Shown here one piece after another: positions 45,802 through 54,227 of a stretch of DNA of 64,000 bases (positions within the stretch are counted from its first letter, which is position 1; each line of letters opens with the position of its first letter). The translations under genes were made by a program, and so were the position numbers. A model generated the notes under the pieces. The model ran no database searches. It was not told the origin of the DNA and saw only the letters and a list, made by a program, of their open reading frames with translations. This DNA comes from Corynebacterium tuberculostearicum (GTDB lineage: Bacteria > Actinomycetota > Actinomycetes > Mycobacteriales > Mycobacteriaceae): assembly GCF_016127015.1 (NCBI RefSeq), contig NZ_CP065972.1, forward strand, positions 496,001-560,000. Direction: 5' to 3'.

Positions 45802-46445
45802 CGCGAGTGGATCTGGTTCTGGGCTTTGCCTAACCCGTCTGTCACGATGAGGCGGGCGGCCTCGGCCGCGGTGGCGATGGCGTCATCAAAGCCGGCGCCC
45901 GCATCCACGGGGCCCAATACGTAATCCGGAATGGACGATCCCTTGGGTGGTCGGGCAATACCAATGCGCACACGCAGATAGTCGCGGGTGCCCAAGCGCT
46001 CCGTGAGCGACTTGAGTCCGTTGTGCCCATTTTCATTTCCGCCCTGCTTGATCCGGATCCTATTGGCCGGAAGGTCCAGCTCATCGTGGAGAACAATGAT
46101 GTGATCTGGGGCGATTCCTAGCTGCTGTGCCAGCGGCGCTACTGGATCGCCAGAAAGATTCATAAAGGTTCCTGAACGCACGGCAAGTACTTTCTGCCCC
46201 GCCCAGCTAAGTGGCGCGACCTGCACATCCATCCCACGTACCGGCTCAAGCACGTCTCCGTCTGCGGCTAATAGATCATCGATGGCCATATAGCCCACAT
46301 TGTGGCGGGTAGCGGCATACTTTGCGCCGGGATTGCCCAAGCCCACAATAAGCCACTCCGCCTCTAGCTCGTCCGGATTGAGGCCTGGTGTGGGTTTATT
46401 CTTCGAGCCAAAGAACCGCGCGAAAAAATCTCCTAAAGCTGCCAC
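45798..46445 (-). CDS. pth: Peptidyl-tRNA hydrolase (first copy)
   Basis: The 215-residue enzyme releases tRNA from drop-off peptidyl-tRNA. IVGLGNPGAKYAATRHNVGY carries the catalytic His48, and VLHDELDLP and GGNENGHNGLKS are the other signature blocks. It has an N-terminal extension of about 30 residues absent from the second copy at 55094-55624. The start is a GTG at 46445 with GAGAGGAAG upstream. The presence of two copies is known in some corynebacteria. Confidence 0.9.
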   Translation of the reverse strand: MAALGDFFARFFGSKNKPTPGLNPDELEAEWLIVGLGNPGAKYAATRHNVGYMAIDDLLAADGDVLEPVRGMDVQVAPLSWAGQKVLAVRSGTFMNLSGDPVAPLAQQLGIAPDHIIVLHDELDLPANRIRIKQGGNENGHNGLKSLTERLGTRDYLRVRIGIARPPKGSSIPDYVLGPVDAGAGFDDAIATAAEAARLIVTDGLGKAQNQIHSR

Positions 46446-46480
46446 TGCACTAGCTTCCTCTCTCGGTAGGGTGGGGTGGT

Positions 46481-47464
46481 ATGAGTCAGGTTATAAGCTC
46501 TCTTTCCCGTAGCGTAATCCCCGCGCCCATGGCCGGCGGTCCCACCACCCCGGAACTAGTGCGCGCCGCCCATGCCGCCGGCTCTTTTGGCACCTTAGGT
46601 GTGGGCTCTGCGAGCATAGACACTGCCCGCACACAGATTGACCAGTGTGCCGGCATTCCGTTTGGAGTAAACCTCTTTTGCCCACAACAGCCGCTTTCTG
46701 GGGCGCAACGTACCGCCGCCCGCGAGCTGGCGCAGGCAGAAAACCAGCCATTGCCCGATCCCGATTACTCCTTTGGCTTTGCAGAGAAGCTGGCTCTAGC
46801 GCTGCGCGGTGGCGCCCGCGTGGTGTGGTCCATGTTTGGAACCTTCACACCCGAACAGATAGAGCGAATCCACGCCGCGGGCGCAGAGGCTTGGACCACC
46901 GTCACCACTTCTGCGGAGGCAACCGCGGCCGCACGTCGGGGCGTCGATGTGCTCTGCGTCCAAGGCCCGGCCGCCGGCGGCCATCGCGGAACCTGGGACT
47001 TAGCCGCGACTCCCGATTCCCGGGACTTGGAAGAGCTAGTGTCCGACGTGCATACCGCAGCCCCTGATCTTCCTCTCATCGCTGCTGGCGGCCTGCGCAC
47101 TGCAGACGATATAGCCACCGCTATGTCCTGGCACGGCGTCGGCGCATGTTCCTGCGGTTCCGCATTTTTGCTCACCGAAGAGGCGGGAACGAGTGACTAC
47201 AACCGGCAGCTACTGCGCCGTGGTGGGCAGACCGTGTCTACCCGTGCTTTCTCGGGCCGCTTTGCCCGTGGACTAGAAACTCAGTACACCCGCAGTCATC
47301 CCAACCTTTCACCGGTTTATCCGCTCTTGAATCCTGTGCTTAAGGAACGCCGTGCGCAGCACGATGATGCCGTAGCATATTGTCTCGTAGGAACCGAAGT
47401 GGAGAAAATAAACGGGGGTACTGTGGTCAACATCCTGAACGAACTATGCCAAAACCCACAGTAG
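46481..47464 (+). CDS. Nitronate monooxygenase (2-nitropropane dioxygenase type)
   Basis: The 327-residue TIM-barrel flavoenzyme has PAPMAGGPTTPELV at the N-terminus, the FMN/active-site motif QGPAAGGHRG with the conserved histidine, and PLIAAGGLRTADD near the phosphate-binding site. These fit nitronate monooxygenases, which oxidise alkyl nitronates. The family also contains enoyl reductase-like members, so the natural substrate is uncertain. It diverges from pth with a gap of 35 bases. Confidence 0.83.
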   Translation: MSQVISSLSRSVIPAPMAGGPTTPELVRAAHAAGSFGTLGVGSASIDTARTQIDQCAGIPFGVNLFCPQQPLSGAQRTAARELAQAENQPLPDPDYSFGFAEKLALALRGGARVVWSMFGTFTPEQIERIHAAGAEAWTTVTTSAEATAAARRGVDVLCVQGPAAGGHRGTWDLAATPDSRDLEELVSDVHTAAPDLPLIAAGGLRTADDIATAMSWHGVGACSCGSAFLLTEEAGTSDYNRQLLRRGGQTVSTRAFSGRFARGLETQYTRSHPNLSPVYPLLNPVLKERRAQHDDAVAYCLVGTEVEKINGGTVVNILNELCQNPQ

Positions 47465-47528
47465 TAGGCGCTAATATTTATGTTTGAAGATTTAATGCCA
47501 CCCCCGTGACAGAAAAGGAATGAATTAC

Positions 47529-48983
47529 GTGACTGCGAACGCACATGTTGGCCATGATGATTGGAACGAGCGCCTCGAGCTGGCGCAGCAGATGATTCCG
47601 CTCATTCACCAGCTGCACCGCAACAATAACGTTGTCACCACCATCTTCGGCCGCCCACTGGTGGGCCAGACCGATATCGACATCATCAAGTCTCACCGCT
47701 ATGGCCGCCGCATCGCGCAGCGCCACCTGTCCACGGCGGAGACCCTGCCTATCCTGGTGGAATTGGCAGACATGAACCTGGGCGCCGCAAGCGTCGACCT
47801 CGGCCGCTTGGTCCTCGGGTGGGAGGAGTCCAACGAGGAAAACCTCCGCATGTACTTGGAAGGCGAGCTGTGCGAGATCGTCGGTGCTGGCGTTGACTTA
47901 GAGACCACCGACGTCGTCCTCTACGGCTTCGGCCGCATCGGCCGCCTGTTGGCCCGCCTGCTCGTCGCCCGCGAGGCAGCATATGGTGGCGTTCGCCTGC
48001 GCGGCATCGTCCTGCGCAAGAAGGGCGACGGTGACATCCTCAAGCGCGCTTCCTTGCTGCGCCGCGATTCCGTCCACGGTGCTTTCAACGGCACCATCTC
48101 CGTGGATGAGGAAAACGAGGTCATTTGGGCCAATGGCACCAAGATCCAGATGATTTACGCAAACGATCCGTCCGAGATTGACTACACTTCTTATGGCATC
48201 AACAACGCCATCTTGGTAGATAACACCGGCGCATGGCGCGACCGCGAGGGCCTGTCTCAGCACCTTAAGGCCAAGGGCATCTCCCGCGTGCTGCTGACAG
48301 CGCCGGGCAAGGGCGATATCAAGAACATCGTCTACGGCATCAATAACGACAACATCGCCGATGAGGATCAGATTCTCTCCGCTGCATCCTGCACCACCAA
48401 CGGCATTACCCCGGTTCTCAAGGTCATCAATGACCGCTACGGTGTAACCCACGGCCACGTGGAGACCGCGCACTCATTCACCAATGACCAGAACCTCATC
48501 GATAACTACCACAAGGGCGATCGCCGCGGCCGCGCCGCAGGCCTGAACATGGTGCTTACCGCTACCGGCGCAGCCAAGGCTGTGGCTAAGGCCCTGCCGG
48601 AATTTGAGGGCAAGCTCACCGGCAATGCCATTCGCGTTCCTACCCCGGACGTGTCCATGGCCGTGCTCAACCTCGAGCTGTCGAAGGAAGTAGAGCGCGA
48701 TGAGGTCAACGACTTCCTGCGCAATGTTTCTTTGCACTCCGACCTGCGCCAGCAGATTTCCTACATTGCCTCCCCAGAGGTTGTTTCCTCTGACTTCATC
48801 GGCAATACCCACGCCGGCATTGTCGACGGCGTTGCTACCATCGCCTCCGGCAAGCACCTGGTGCTGTACGTGTGGTACGACAACGAGTATGGCTACTCCA
48901 ACCAGGTAGTACGCATCGTAGAAGAGCTGGCACACACCCGCCCGGTTGTTCTGCCGAAGCGCGTATCTCCTTCTGAGCTTTAA
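47529..48983 (+). CDS. gapB: Glyceraldehyde-3-phosphate dehydrogenase, GapB type
   Basis: The 484-residue protein is the long form of GAPDH known as GapB (GapX) in C. glutamicum, an NADP-preferring enzyme that favours gluconeogenesis. An N-terminal extension of about 125 residues precedes the GFGRIGRLLARLL cofactor site; SAASCTTN holds catalytic Cys288, and WYDNEYGYSNQ is near the C-terminus. I placed the start at GTG 47529, where AAAGGA lies 9 bases upstream; an ATG at 47520 would have no space for a ribosome binding site. Confidence 0.93.
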   Translation: MTANAHVGHDDWNERLELAQQMIPLIHQLHRNNNVVTTIFGRPLVGQTDIDIIKSHRYGRRIAQRHLSTAETLPILVELADMNLGAASVDLGRLVLGWEESNEENLRMYLEGELCEIVGAGVDLETTDVVLYGFGRIGRLLARLLVAREAAYGGVRLRGIVLRKKGDGDILKRASLLRRDSVHGAFNGTISVDEENEVIWANGTKIQMIYANDPSEIDYTSYGINNAILVDNTGAWRDREGLSQHLKAKGISRVLLTAPGKGDIKNIVYGINNDNIADEDQILSAASCTTNGITPVLKVINDRYGVTHGHVETAHSFTNDQNLIDNYHKGDRRGRAAGLNMVLTATGAAKAVAKALPEFEGKLTGNAIRVPTPDVSMAVLNLELSKEVERDEVNDFLRNVSLHSDLRQQISYIASPEVVSSDFIGNTHAGIVDGVATIASGKHLVLYVWYDNEYGYSNQVVRIVEELAHTRPVVLPKRVSPSEL

Positions 48984-48998
48984 GCTCACCTAGCTCTG

Positions 48999-49021
48999 GC
49001 CCGCGGTTTCCGCGGGCTTTT
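48999..49021 (+). terminator. Intrinsic terminator after gapB
   Basis: GCCCGCGG (48999-49006) and CCGCGGGC (49010-49017) pair around TTT, followed by TTTT. Confidence 0.85.
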
Positions 49022-49087
49022 GCCGTTTTCTCCCGGCTCCAACCACCCCACCCCGAAAAGCAGCCACGCTATCGGCCTGGAAGCACG

Positions 49088-49132
49088 CCAATGGACTCGA
49101 AACATGGCCGCTTGATGCGGTTAGTCCATTGG
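49088..49132. repeat. 10-bp inverted repeat over the permease stop codon
   Basis: CCAATGGACT (49088-49097) and AGTCCATTGG (49123-49132) are a perfect inverted repeat; the second arm spans the last codons and stop of the permease gene. An inner CCGC/GCGG stem adds stability on the minus strand. No U-tract follows. Confidence 0.55.
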
Positions 49133-50611
49133 TTGCAGTGCCTTTGTCCGCAGCAGCTGTTTCGCGGTCCATGAACCAACAGCGGCGATGAGCAATGTTA
49201 AGAATGCCGCGACAACGTAGCGTGCAGGAGTGTCGGCATTTATCGGCCACGCCGAAAAGGCAATTAGCCACAGGTAAGTCTTGGCGAGGACATCACCGCC
49301 GAGAGTTACGGAAATAATAGAGCCCATGATGGTGAGGGCGAGTGCACTTATAATCCCGAAGCGCACCACGATGCACAGGGAAATCACCGCAATACTGAAA
49401 CCCACACCTACGGCCAGCGGCAGTCGTCCCAATACAGCAGGAGCAGAAGAACCGGCGCTGATTGAAGCGAGCGATGCAGCCGTGCACACGAATACTACTG
49501 CCCCAAAGATCCAGATGAGAAGGGCGTTAGGGCTATGACGTGATTCGCTGTAGCTTAGCGGCCACGCCGCCGCTAGCAGTGGCCACACTATGCAAGGGAG
49601 GACTCCCGCGCCCACAGGCAGTAGCGCAAAGACGAAGAAGCCGTGGACATAATCGGCAGGGTAGGTGAGGGCAATGACGGCTAAAGCCACGATGCTCAGT
49701 ACTAGACACCCAATGAGCAAGGGGCTCGACGCCGCACGGTGCAGCCCGATCAGCGCGCCAGGTAGCTTGGAGCGAGCGGCAGCTCTCGGTGTAGCAGTTG
49801 GGGTCCACACCTCACCAGTGGTGATTGCGGCCGTATCTTCAGCGGTACCGCCCTGGCGCAGACGCAACCTAAGAGGTCGTATGCGGCGAGGAGTAAAGAT
49901 TGCCGCGCACGTACCTACAGCCGCTAGAACCAGACATAGTACCGCGGCGGGCAGTGGACCTTCTTGCAGTAGCGGATCACCTGGATCGAGAGGAACAGAG
50001 TTCTGATGAATCCGCAGGGCAGGAAGCAATAACCTCATCGGCCACGCAGGTGGGAACGCCCACCACGCGTTGCCCTCGACAGTGCTCGGTAAAATTCCAA
50101 TTTCTTGCCAGGCAATGCTTCCAGCTAAGGCGGCGACGAGGCCGCAGCGGCGCGCGCACCCTGCAGCGATCCCGGCGATCCCTATAGCCCCTAGGAAGGA
50201 ATAGAGCCCAGCCACCACTAATAGCTGATGGTTGGCTCGGCCCTGAAGAGCCACGATTGCCCAAGAAAGACCGAAATTGAGGACATGAAAGATCGCCAAG
50301 CTAGAAAGGACGGCAAGATAGCGCGAGGCCTGTTCATAGTGGGCGTTGATCCGGCGCCACAGGGTACCGCCGCCGCGCGTACGGACTTCTCGGCGCTCGG
50401 GAATGGCGGCAAAAAGCGCAATGAGAGGTGCATACATGCCCGTGATGAACATGGACTGCCATCCCAAAACGCCGGTGGCGTCTTGTGTGGGAGAAGCCAG
50501 CGCGGAAAACAACGCTGTCATCACCACTAATGGTACGGCCAGTAGAGGGAGCCATTGCAGCGCGCTCCCGCGGCTGCGAAGGACCTCGGCGGAAAGGTAG
50601 CGATTAAACAT
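49121..50611 (-). CDS. ABC transporter permease, two fused halves
   Basis: The 496-residue protein has about twelve membrane helices in two similar halves (about residues 1-230 and 285-496), separated by a charged linker containing RRIRPLRLRLRQGG. Each half begins with an amphipathic stretch followed by a hydrophobic segment, like the 250-residue lantibiotic/bacitracin-type permeases, so this looks like a fusion of two permease subunits. The ATG at 50611 overlaps the ATPase stop by 8 bases; an in-frame ATG at 50623 is an alternative. It works with the ATPase encoded just upstream, probably in export or removal of membrane-active peptides. Confidence 0.78.
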   Translation of the reverse strand: MFNRYLSAEVLRSRGSALQWLPLLAVPLVVMTALFSALASPTQDATGVLGWQSMFITGMYAPLIALFAAIPERREVRTRGGGTLWRRINAHYEQASRYLAVLSSLAIFHVLNFGLSWAIVALQGRANHQLLVVAGLYSFLGAIGIAGIAAGCARRCGLVAALAGSIAWQEIGILPSTVEGNAWWAFPPAWPMRLLLPALRIHQNSVPLDPGDPLLQEGPLPAAVLCLVLAAVGTCAAIFTPRRIRPLRLRLRQGGTAEDTAAITTGEVWTPTATPRAAARSKLPGALIGLHRAASSPLLIGCLVLSIVALAVIALTYPADYVHGFFVFALLPVGAGVLPCIVWPLLAAAWPLSYSESRHSPNALLIWIFGAVVFVCTAASLASISAGSSAPAVLGRLPLAVGVGFSIAVISLCIVVRFGIISALALTIMGSIISVTLGGDVLAKTYLWLIAFSAWPINADTPARYVVAAFLTLLIAAVGSWTAKQLLRTKALQPMD

Positions 50612-51317
50612 GAGCCTCACCATCCGGGGAGGTCAGGCGGAAAAATTCGGGTTCCAGCTGACCGCTGGGAGCCAAGTTCTTAAGCGAACCGGAATAGCGG
50701 ATGGTGCCCTGGGAGAGGATGGTGATGTCCTGGGCTAAGTGGACAATCTCACCGAGCTGGTGGGAGCTGACGATTACGGTATGACCGGCGTCAGCCAGCT
50801 TCTGCAGGAGCTCACGAAGCTCTACGATGCCCTGCGGATCAAGGCCATTTTGTGGTTCATCGAGAACGAGGATTTCGGGATCGCCAAGCAGTGCTTGGGC
50901 TAGGGCGAGCCGTGCCTTCATGCCAGTAGAAAATGACTTAGCCTTTTTCTTCCCAGCCCCGTTGAGGCCCACGATGGCAAGCGCTCGCTCTATCTCGGAT
51001 TCTGGTAGACCGAGCAAGCGCGTATGGACGCGAAGATTGGCTGCTGCAGAAAGGTGCCCATAAAAAGCTGGACCGTTGACGGAAGCCCCCACGTGGTCGA
51101 GAACCCCGCGTGACCAGGGCGCACCAGCCACGCGAATAGTCCCGGAATCGGCGGTAAACAGGCCTAGAAAGATGGAAAAGAGCGTAGATTTGCCGGCACC
51201 GTTTCGCCCTAAAAGAGCATGGACGCGACCAGGGGTGATGCGAAAATCTACGTCCCGCAAGACTGTGTGGGGGCCAAAAGACTTCGAGACGTGCTCAAAA
51301 GAGATGTCATAGTTCAT
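50604..51317 (-). CDS. ABC transporter ATP-binding protein (BcrA/Lnr type)
   Basis: The 237-residue ATPase has Walker A GRNGAGKST (residues 37-45), the signature FSTGMKARLALAQALL, Walker B ILVLDEPQNGLDP and the H-loop VSSHQ. The signature sequence and short length fit the drug-resistance group that includes bacitracin, lantibiotic and linearmycin transporters. It is transcribed with the permease, with overlapping genes, and lies downstream of a two-component system and a perfect palindrome. Confidence 0.87.
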   Translation of the reverse strand: MNYDISFEHVSKSFGPHTVLRDVDFRITPGRVHALLGRNGAGKSTLFSIFLGLFTADSGTIRVAGAPWSRGVLDHVGASVNGPAFYGHLSAAANLRVHTRLLGLPESEIERALAIVGLNGAGKKKAKSFSTGMKARLALAQALLGDPEILVLDEPQNGLDPQGIVELRELLQKLADAGHTVIVSSHQLGEIVHLAQDITILSQGTIRYSGSLKNLAPSGQLEPEFFRLTSPDGEAHV

Positions 51318-51383
51318 ACTGTGAAGTCTCGCGTGCCGGGGCGCGAAAATCTTCCGCCTACAAGACGGACTTCGCAGTGAATA

Positions 51384-51403
51384 TCTCCTACTGCAGTAGG
51401 AGA
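51384..51403. promoter_or_regulatory. Perfect 20-bp palindrome upstream of the ABC genes
   Basis: TCTCCTACTGCAGTAGGAGA is self-complementary over all 20 bases. It begins right after the response-regulator stop and lies 67 bases before the ATPase ATG. No T-run follows on either strand, so it is more likely a binding site than a terminator. Size and position fit the dimeric site of the adjacent NarL-type regulator. A 6-bp inverted repeat, GAAGTC (51323-51328) and GACTTC (51368-51373), lies between it and the ATG. Confidence 0.55.
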
Positions 51404-52063
51404 CTAGGCAATTCCAGCGCGCTGGGCGAACAGCACCAGCGCTACGCGGTCGCGCGCCGCAAGCTTAGACATGAGCGAAGAGACGTGCGTCTTTACCGTC
51501 GTTTCCGCAATGACCATCTCGGCGGCGATCTCGGAATTTGTAGCACCGCGTGCGATGAGCGAAAGAACTTCCATCTCGCGCCGGGTTACCAGGCTAAGCC
51601 CTTGGCGCTCCTGCGCGCTCAACTGGCCGCGGGTAAGGGCGGTGCGATAGGCCTCCAAAACTGGTCCGGTGACCTGAGAGGCCAGCACCGATTCGCCCTT
51701 GGCGACGTCCCGGACTGCCCCCGCTAACACCTCCGGATCCGCATCTTTGAGGAGGAACCCATGCGCGCCAGCGGCGATAGATTGAGCCACCAATTCTTCT
51801 TCATTAAACGTGGTGAGCATGATGATTCGGCATTCGGGGATGCGGGAAAGGATCGCTTGGGCCGCAGCGATGCCGTCCATGCCGGGCATTCGGATATCCA
51901 GGATGGCTACGTCAGTGCGGTGGCTCAACGCTGCGGTGACGGCTTCGGAGCCGGTATTGGCGGTGGTCACGACCTCAATATCATCCTGAGCGTTAAGGAT
52001 GGTAGACAATGCGGCAACTAGCATCGCTTGGTCATCGGCGAGTAGGACACGAATCTTAGACAC
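51404..52063 (-). CDS. Response regulator, NarL/LuxR family
   Basis: The 219-residue regulator has a receiver domain with phospho-acceptor Asp56 in ILDIRMPGMDG and a C-terminal LuxR-type HTH (LTRREMEVLSLIARGATNSEIA and TVKTHVSSLMSKL). The GTG at 52063 is used: it has AAGGA 5 bases upstream and overlaps the kinase stop by 8 bases, while the upstream ATG at 52117 would give a non-family extension. It is the partner of the kinase encoded just before it and probably controls the ABC genes that follow. Confidence 0.9.
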   Translation of the reverse strand: MSKIRVLLADDQAMLVAALSTILNAQDDIEVVTTANTGSEAVTAALSHRTDVAILDIRMPGMDGIAAAQAILSRIPECRIIMLTTFNEEELVAQSIAAGAHGFLLKDADPEVLAGAVRDVAKGESVLASQVTGPVLEAYRTALTRGQLSAQERQGLSLVTRREMEVLSLIARGATNSEIAAEMVIAETTVKTHVSSLMSKLAARDRVALVLFAQRAGIA

Positions 52064-53234
52064 GGTTTTCCTTCTGCAAGGGTAGTTCGGCGCGCAGGAT
52101 GAACTTTGTTGCATCACCCGAGCGCTCTAGTCTTCCACCCAACGCGTGGGCGCGCTCTTCGACGCCAATGAGACCAACTCCGCTGCCAGTAACTTCGCTG
52201 GGAGTCGGGGAGGGATTGGTAGAGGTTAGGGTGATCCGGGCGGCGTCGGCAAGCGCGAGCTCTACTTCGACGTGCGTGCCGGGGCCTTGGTGGCGCAGAG
52301 CATTGGTCAGGCCTTCAGAAATGATACGTACCAAGGCCAATTGCGTAAGTGCAGGCGCCTCATAGGTCACCGGTAAGTGCGCTGCAATCTTTAAGCCCGC
52401 CGCGCGGAAACCATCGATAATGCCCTCGATGTGCTCAAGCTGCTCTGTCGGCTTGAGCGCGGAAGGACCGGTGCTCCGCAGTGCCGTGACAATGCCGCGA
52501 ACCTCTTCCAATGCAGAATCCGCGCCCTCACGAATAGTGGCAAGAGCATCCTGGGCAGCCTCACTATCTACACGCCCGGCAATGATCCCGGCATTCGCCT
52601 GAACTTTGATCAAAGTAAGAGAATGAGCGAGTACATCGTGCAATTCCCTAGCAATGAGCAGGCGCTCTTCTTCTTGGGCTTGGTGGAAACGCTCCTGGGC
52701 CAGCCGCTCCTGCTGGCGCGCCAAGTCAAAGTAGCGCGCGGCTATGAAATAGGTGCTGCCCAAAACTGCCCAGTGCACCACCAGCATGGCCAGGAAGCGG
52801 CGGTCTAGCTGGTAGTGCAGCAGGAAAGACTCCGGATCAATGCGCCACATGACGGGCGAGATGAAGGAGCCCAGAATCGTCAGCGCCAGCACCGTGCGGG
52901 GAATGGCGCGGCGCCCCACGTAGCGGGAGGTCGCATACACCGCCATGGGTGCAGTCAGGGCCCAAGGGGTAAGCCCTAGATTGGTGGGCAGCTGGCTCAT
53001 CCAAGCCATGGCCCATGCCGCGAGCAGCACAATGAAGCCCGTAGCGCTGAGCACGGGACGGCTCCGCCAGATCCACATAAATGGCAGGAATAGCAACGAT
53101 AGACCTGCCTGAATAATCTCAATTATGCTGGGATTCTTCGCGGCAGAAATCACATAAAACAGCGCAATGAGCACCGCCACCGCGGTGAGGACTTTATCCC
53201 CTAAGCGCGCTCGCGCGACGGTGTCAGTGCTCAT
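52056..53234 (-). CDS. Sensor histidine kinase, NarL-type (HisKA_3)
   Basis: The 392-residue kinase has five or six membrane helices in its first 165 residues with very short loops and no large external domain. A HisKA_3 dimerisation domain follows with phospho-acceptor His199 in ARELHDVLAHSL, then an HATPase domain with the N-box EGLTNALRHQGPG. Such intramembrane-sensing kinases often respond to membrane-active compounds. TACTAT (53243-53248, minus strand) lies 8 bases before the ATG, so the operon promoter is probably leaderless. Confidence 0.9.
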   Translation of the reverse strand: MSTDTVARARLGDKVLTAVAVLIALFYVISAAKNPSIIEIIQAGLSLLFLPFMWIWRSRPVLSATGFIVLLAAWAMAWMSQLPTNLGLTPWALTAPMAVYATSRYVGRRAIPRTVLALTILGSFISPVMWRIDPESFLLHYQLDRRFLAMLVVHWAVLGSTYFIAARYFDLARQQERLAQERFHQAQEEERLLIARELHDVLAHSLTLIKVQANAGIIAGRVDSEAAQDALATIREGADSALEEVRGIVTALRSTGPSALKPTEQLEHIEGIIDGFRAAGLKIAAHLPVTYEAPALTQLALVRIISEGLTNALRHQGPGTHVEVELALADAARITLTSTNPSPTPSEVTGSGVGLIGVEERAHALGGRLERSGDATKFILRAELPLQKENRV

Positions 53235-53263
53235 AAAGGAAGATAGTAATACAGCCCTTGCTG

Positions 53264-54151
53264 CTACTTCTTCTTATCCTTCTTCTTGCCCTTCTTGGAC
53301 GTCTTCTTCGCCGTCTTCTGCTCGGACTTGCGCTCTAGCTTGGCAGCGACGTCCGGCACATAGCGGAACTCTTCGCGGGCAGGGCGTTCATAGGTTTCGC
53401 CATCGGAATCTGGGCGCTGCGGGATCTCCGGCATCTCGCGCTCGATTTTCTCGTATGGAATGGTGCTCAGCAGGTGCGAGATGACGTTGATACGCGAGCG
53501 CTTCTTGTCTTCTGATTCCACGGTGTACCACGGTGCGGTTGGGGTATCGGTGTGGATGAACATCGCATCCTTGGCACGGGAGTAGTCCTCCCAACGGGTG
53601 ATGGACTGCAGATCCATAGGGGAGAGCTTCCAACGGCGCAGCGGATCGTTGCGGCGGGATTCAAAGCGCTTAATCTGCTCCTCATCAGATACAGAGAACC
53701 AGTACTTGCGCAGCATGATGCCGTCTTCTACCAGCATCTGCTCAAAGGTGGGTGCTTGGTGTAGGAAGCGGACGTATTCCTGATCGGTGCAAAAGCCCAT
53801 GACGCGCTCGACACCGGCGCGGTTGTACCAGGAGCGGTCAAAGATGACGATTTCGCCCTTGGTAGGCAGCTTTTCCACGTAGCGCTGGAAGTACCACTGG
53901 CCCTGTTCGCGCGAGTTCGGTGCAGGCAGTGCCTCGACGCGGCAGGTGCGTGGGTTGAGGTACTGGGTGATGCGCTTAATCGCGGAGCCCTTGCCGGCGG
54001 CGTCGCGGCCCTCCATGATGATGACTACGCGGGCGCCGGTTTCAACGACCCACTGCTGCATGTCCACGAGCTCCGCTTGGAGGCGTTCGAGCTCCTTTTC
54101 GTAGGCCTTCTTGTTGAGTTTCTTAGGGGCTTTACTGCTTTTTGTGCTCAT
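53264..54151 (-). CDS. ppk2: Polyphosphate kinase 2
   Basis: The 295-residue protein is a one-domain PPK2 that transfers phosphate between polyphosphate and nucleotides. Walker A GRDAAGKGS is at residues 48-56, Walker B FDRSWYNRAGVERVMGF at about 104-120. A lysine-rich tail (KKTSKKGKKKDKKK) follows, which may bind polyphosphate. The single-domain, GDP/ADP-phosphorylating class I group is likely. TAAGCT lies 6 bases before the ATG. It is separated from the kinase gene by 29 bases. Confidence 0.92.
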   Translation of the reverse strand: MSTKSSKAPKKLNKKAYEKELERLQAELVDMQQWVVETGARVVIIMEGRDAAGKGSAIKRITQYLNPRTCRVEALPAPNSREQGQWYFQRYVEKLPTKGEIVIFDRSWYNRAGVERVMGFCTDQEYVRFLHQAPTFEQMLVEDGIMLRKYWFSVSDEEQIKRFESRRNDPLRRWKLSPMDLQSITRWEDYSRAKDAMFIHTDTPTAPWYTVESEDKKRSRINVISHLLSTIPYEKIEREMPEIPQRPDSDGETYERPAREEFRYVPDVAAKLERKSEQKTAKKTSKKGKKKDKKK

Positions 54152-54227
54152 TAATCCAGCTTAACCGGCACAAGCGGCTGGGATGAAAACGCTACCGCCC
54201 ACTTTGGAGTGAGAACCTGGGCACAGC

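Noticed and set aside
47520..47528. ATG at 47520 as the gapB start
   Set aside because: The AAAGGA sequence would touch the ATG; the GTG at 47529 has correct spacing.
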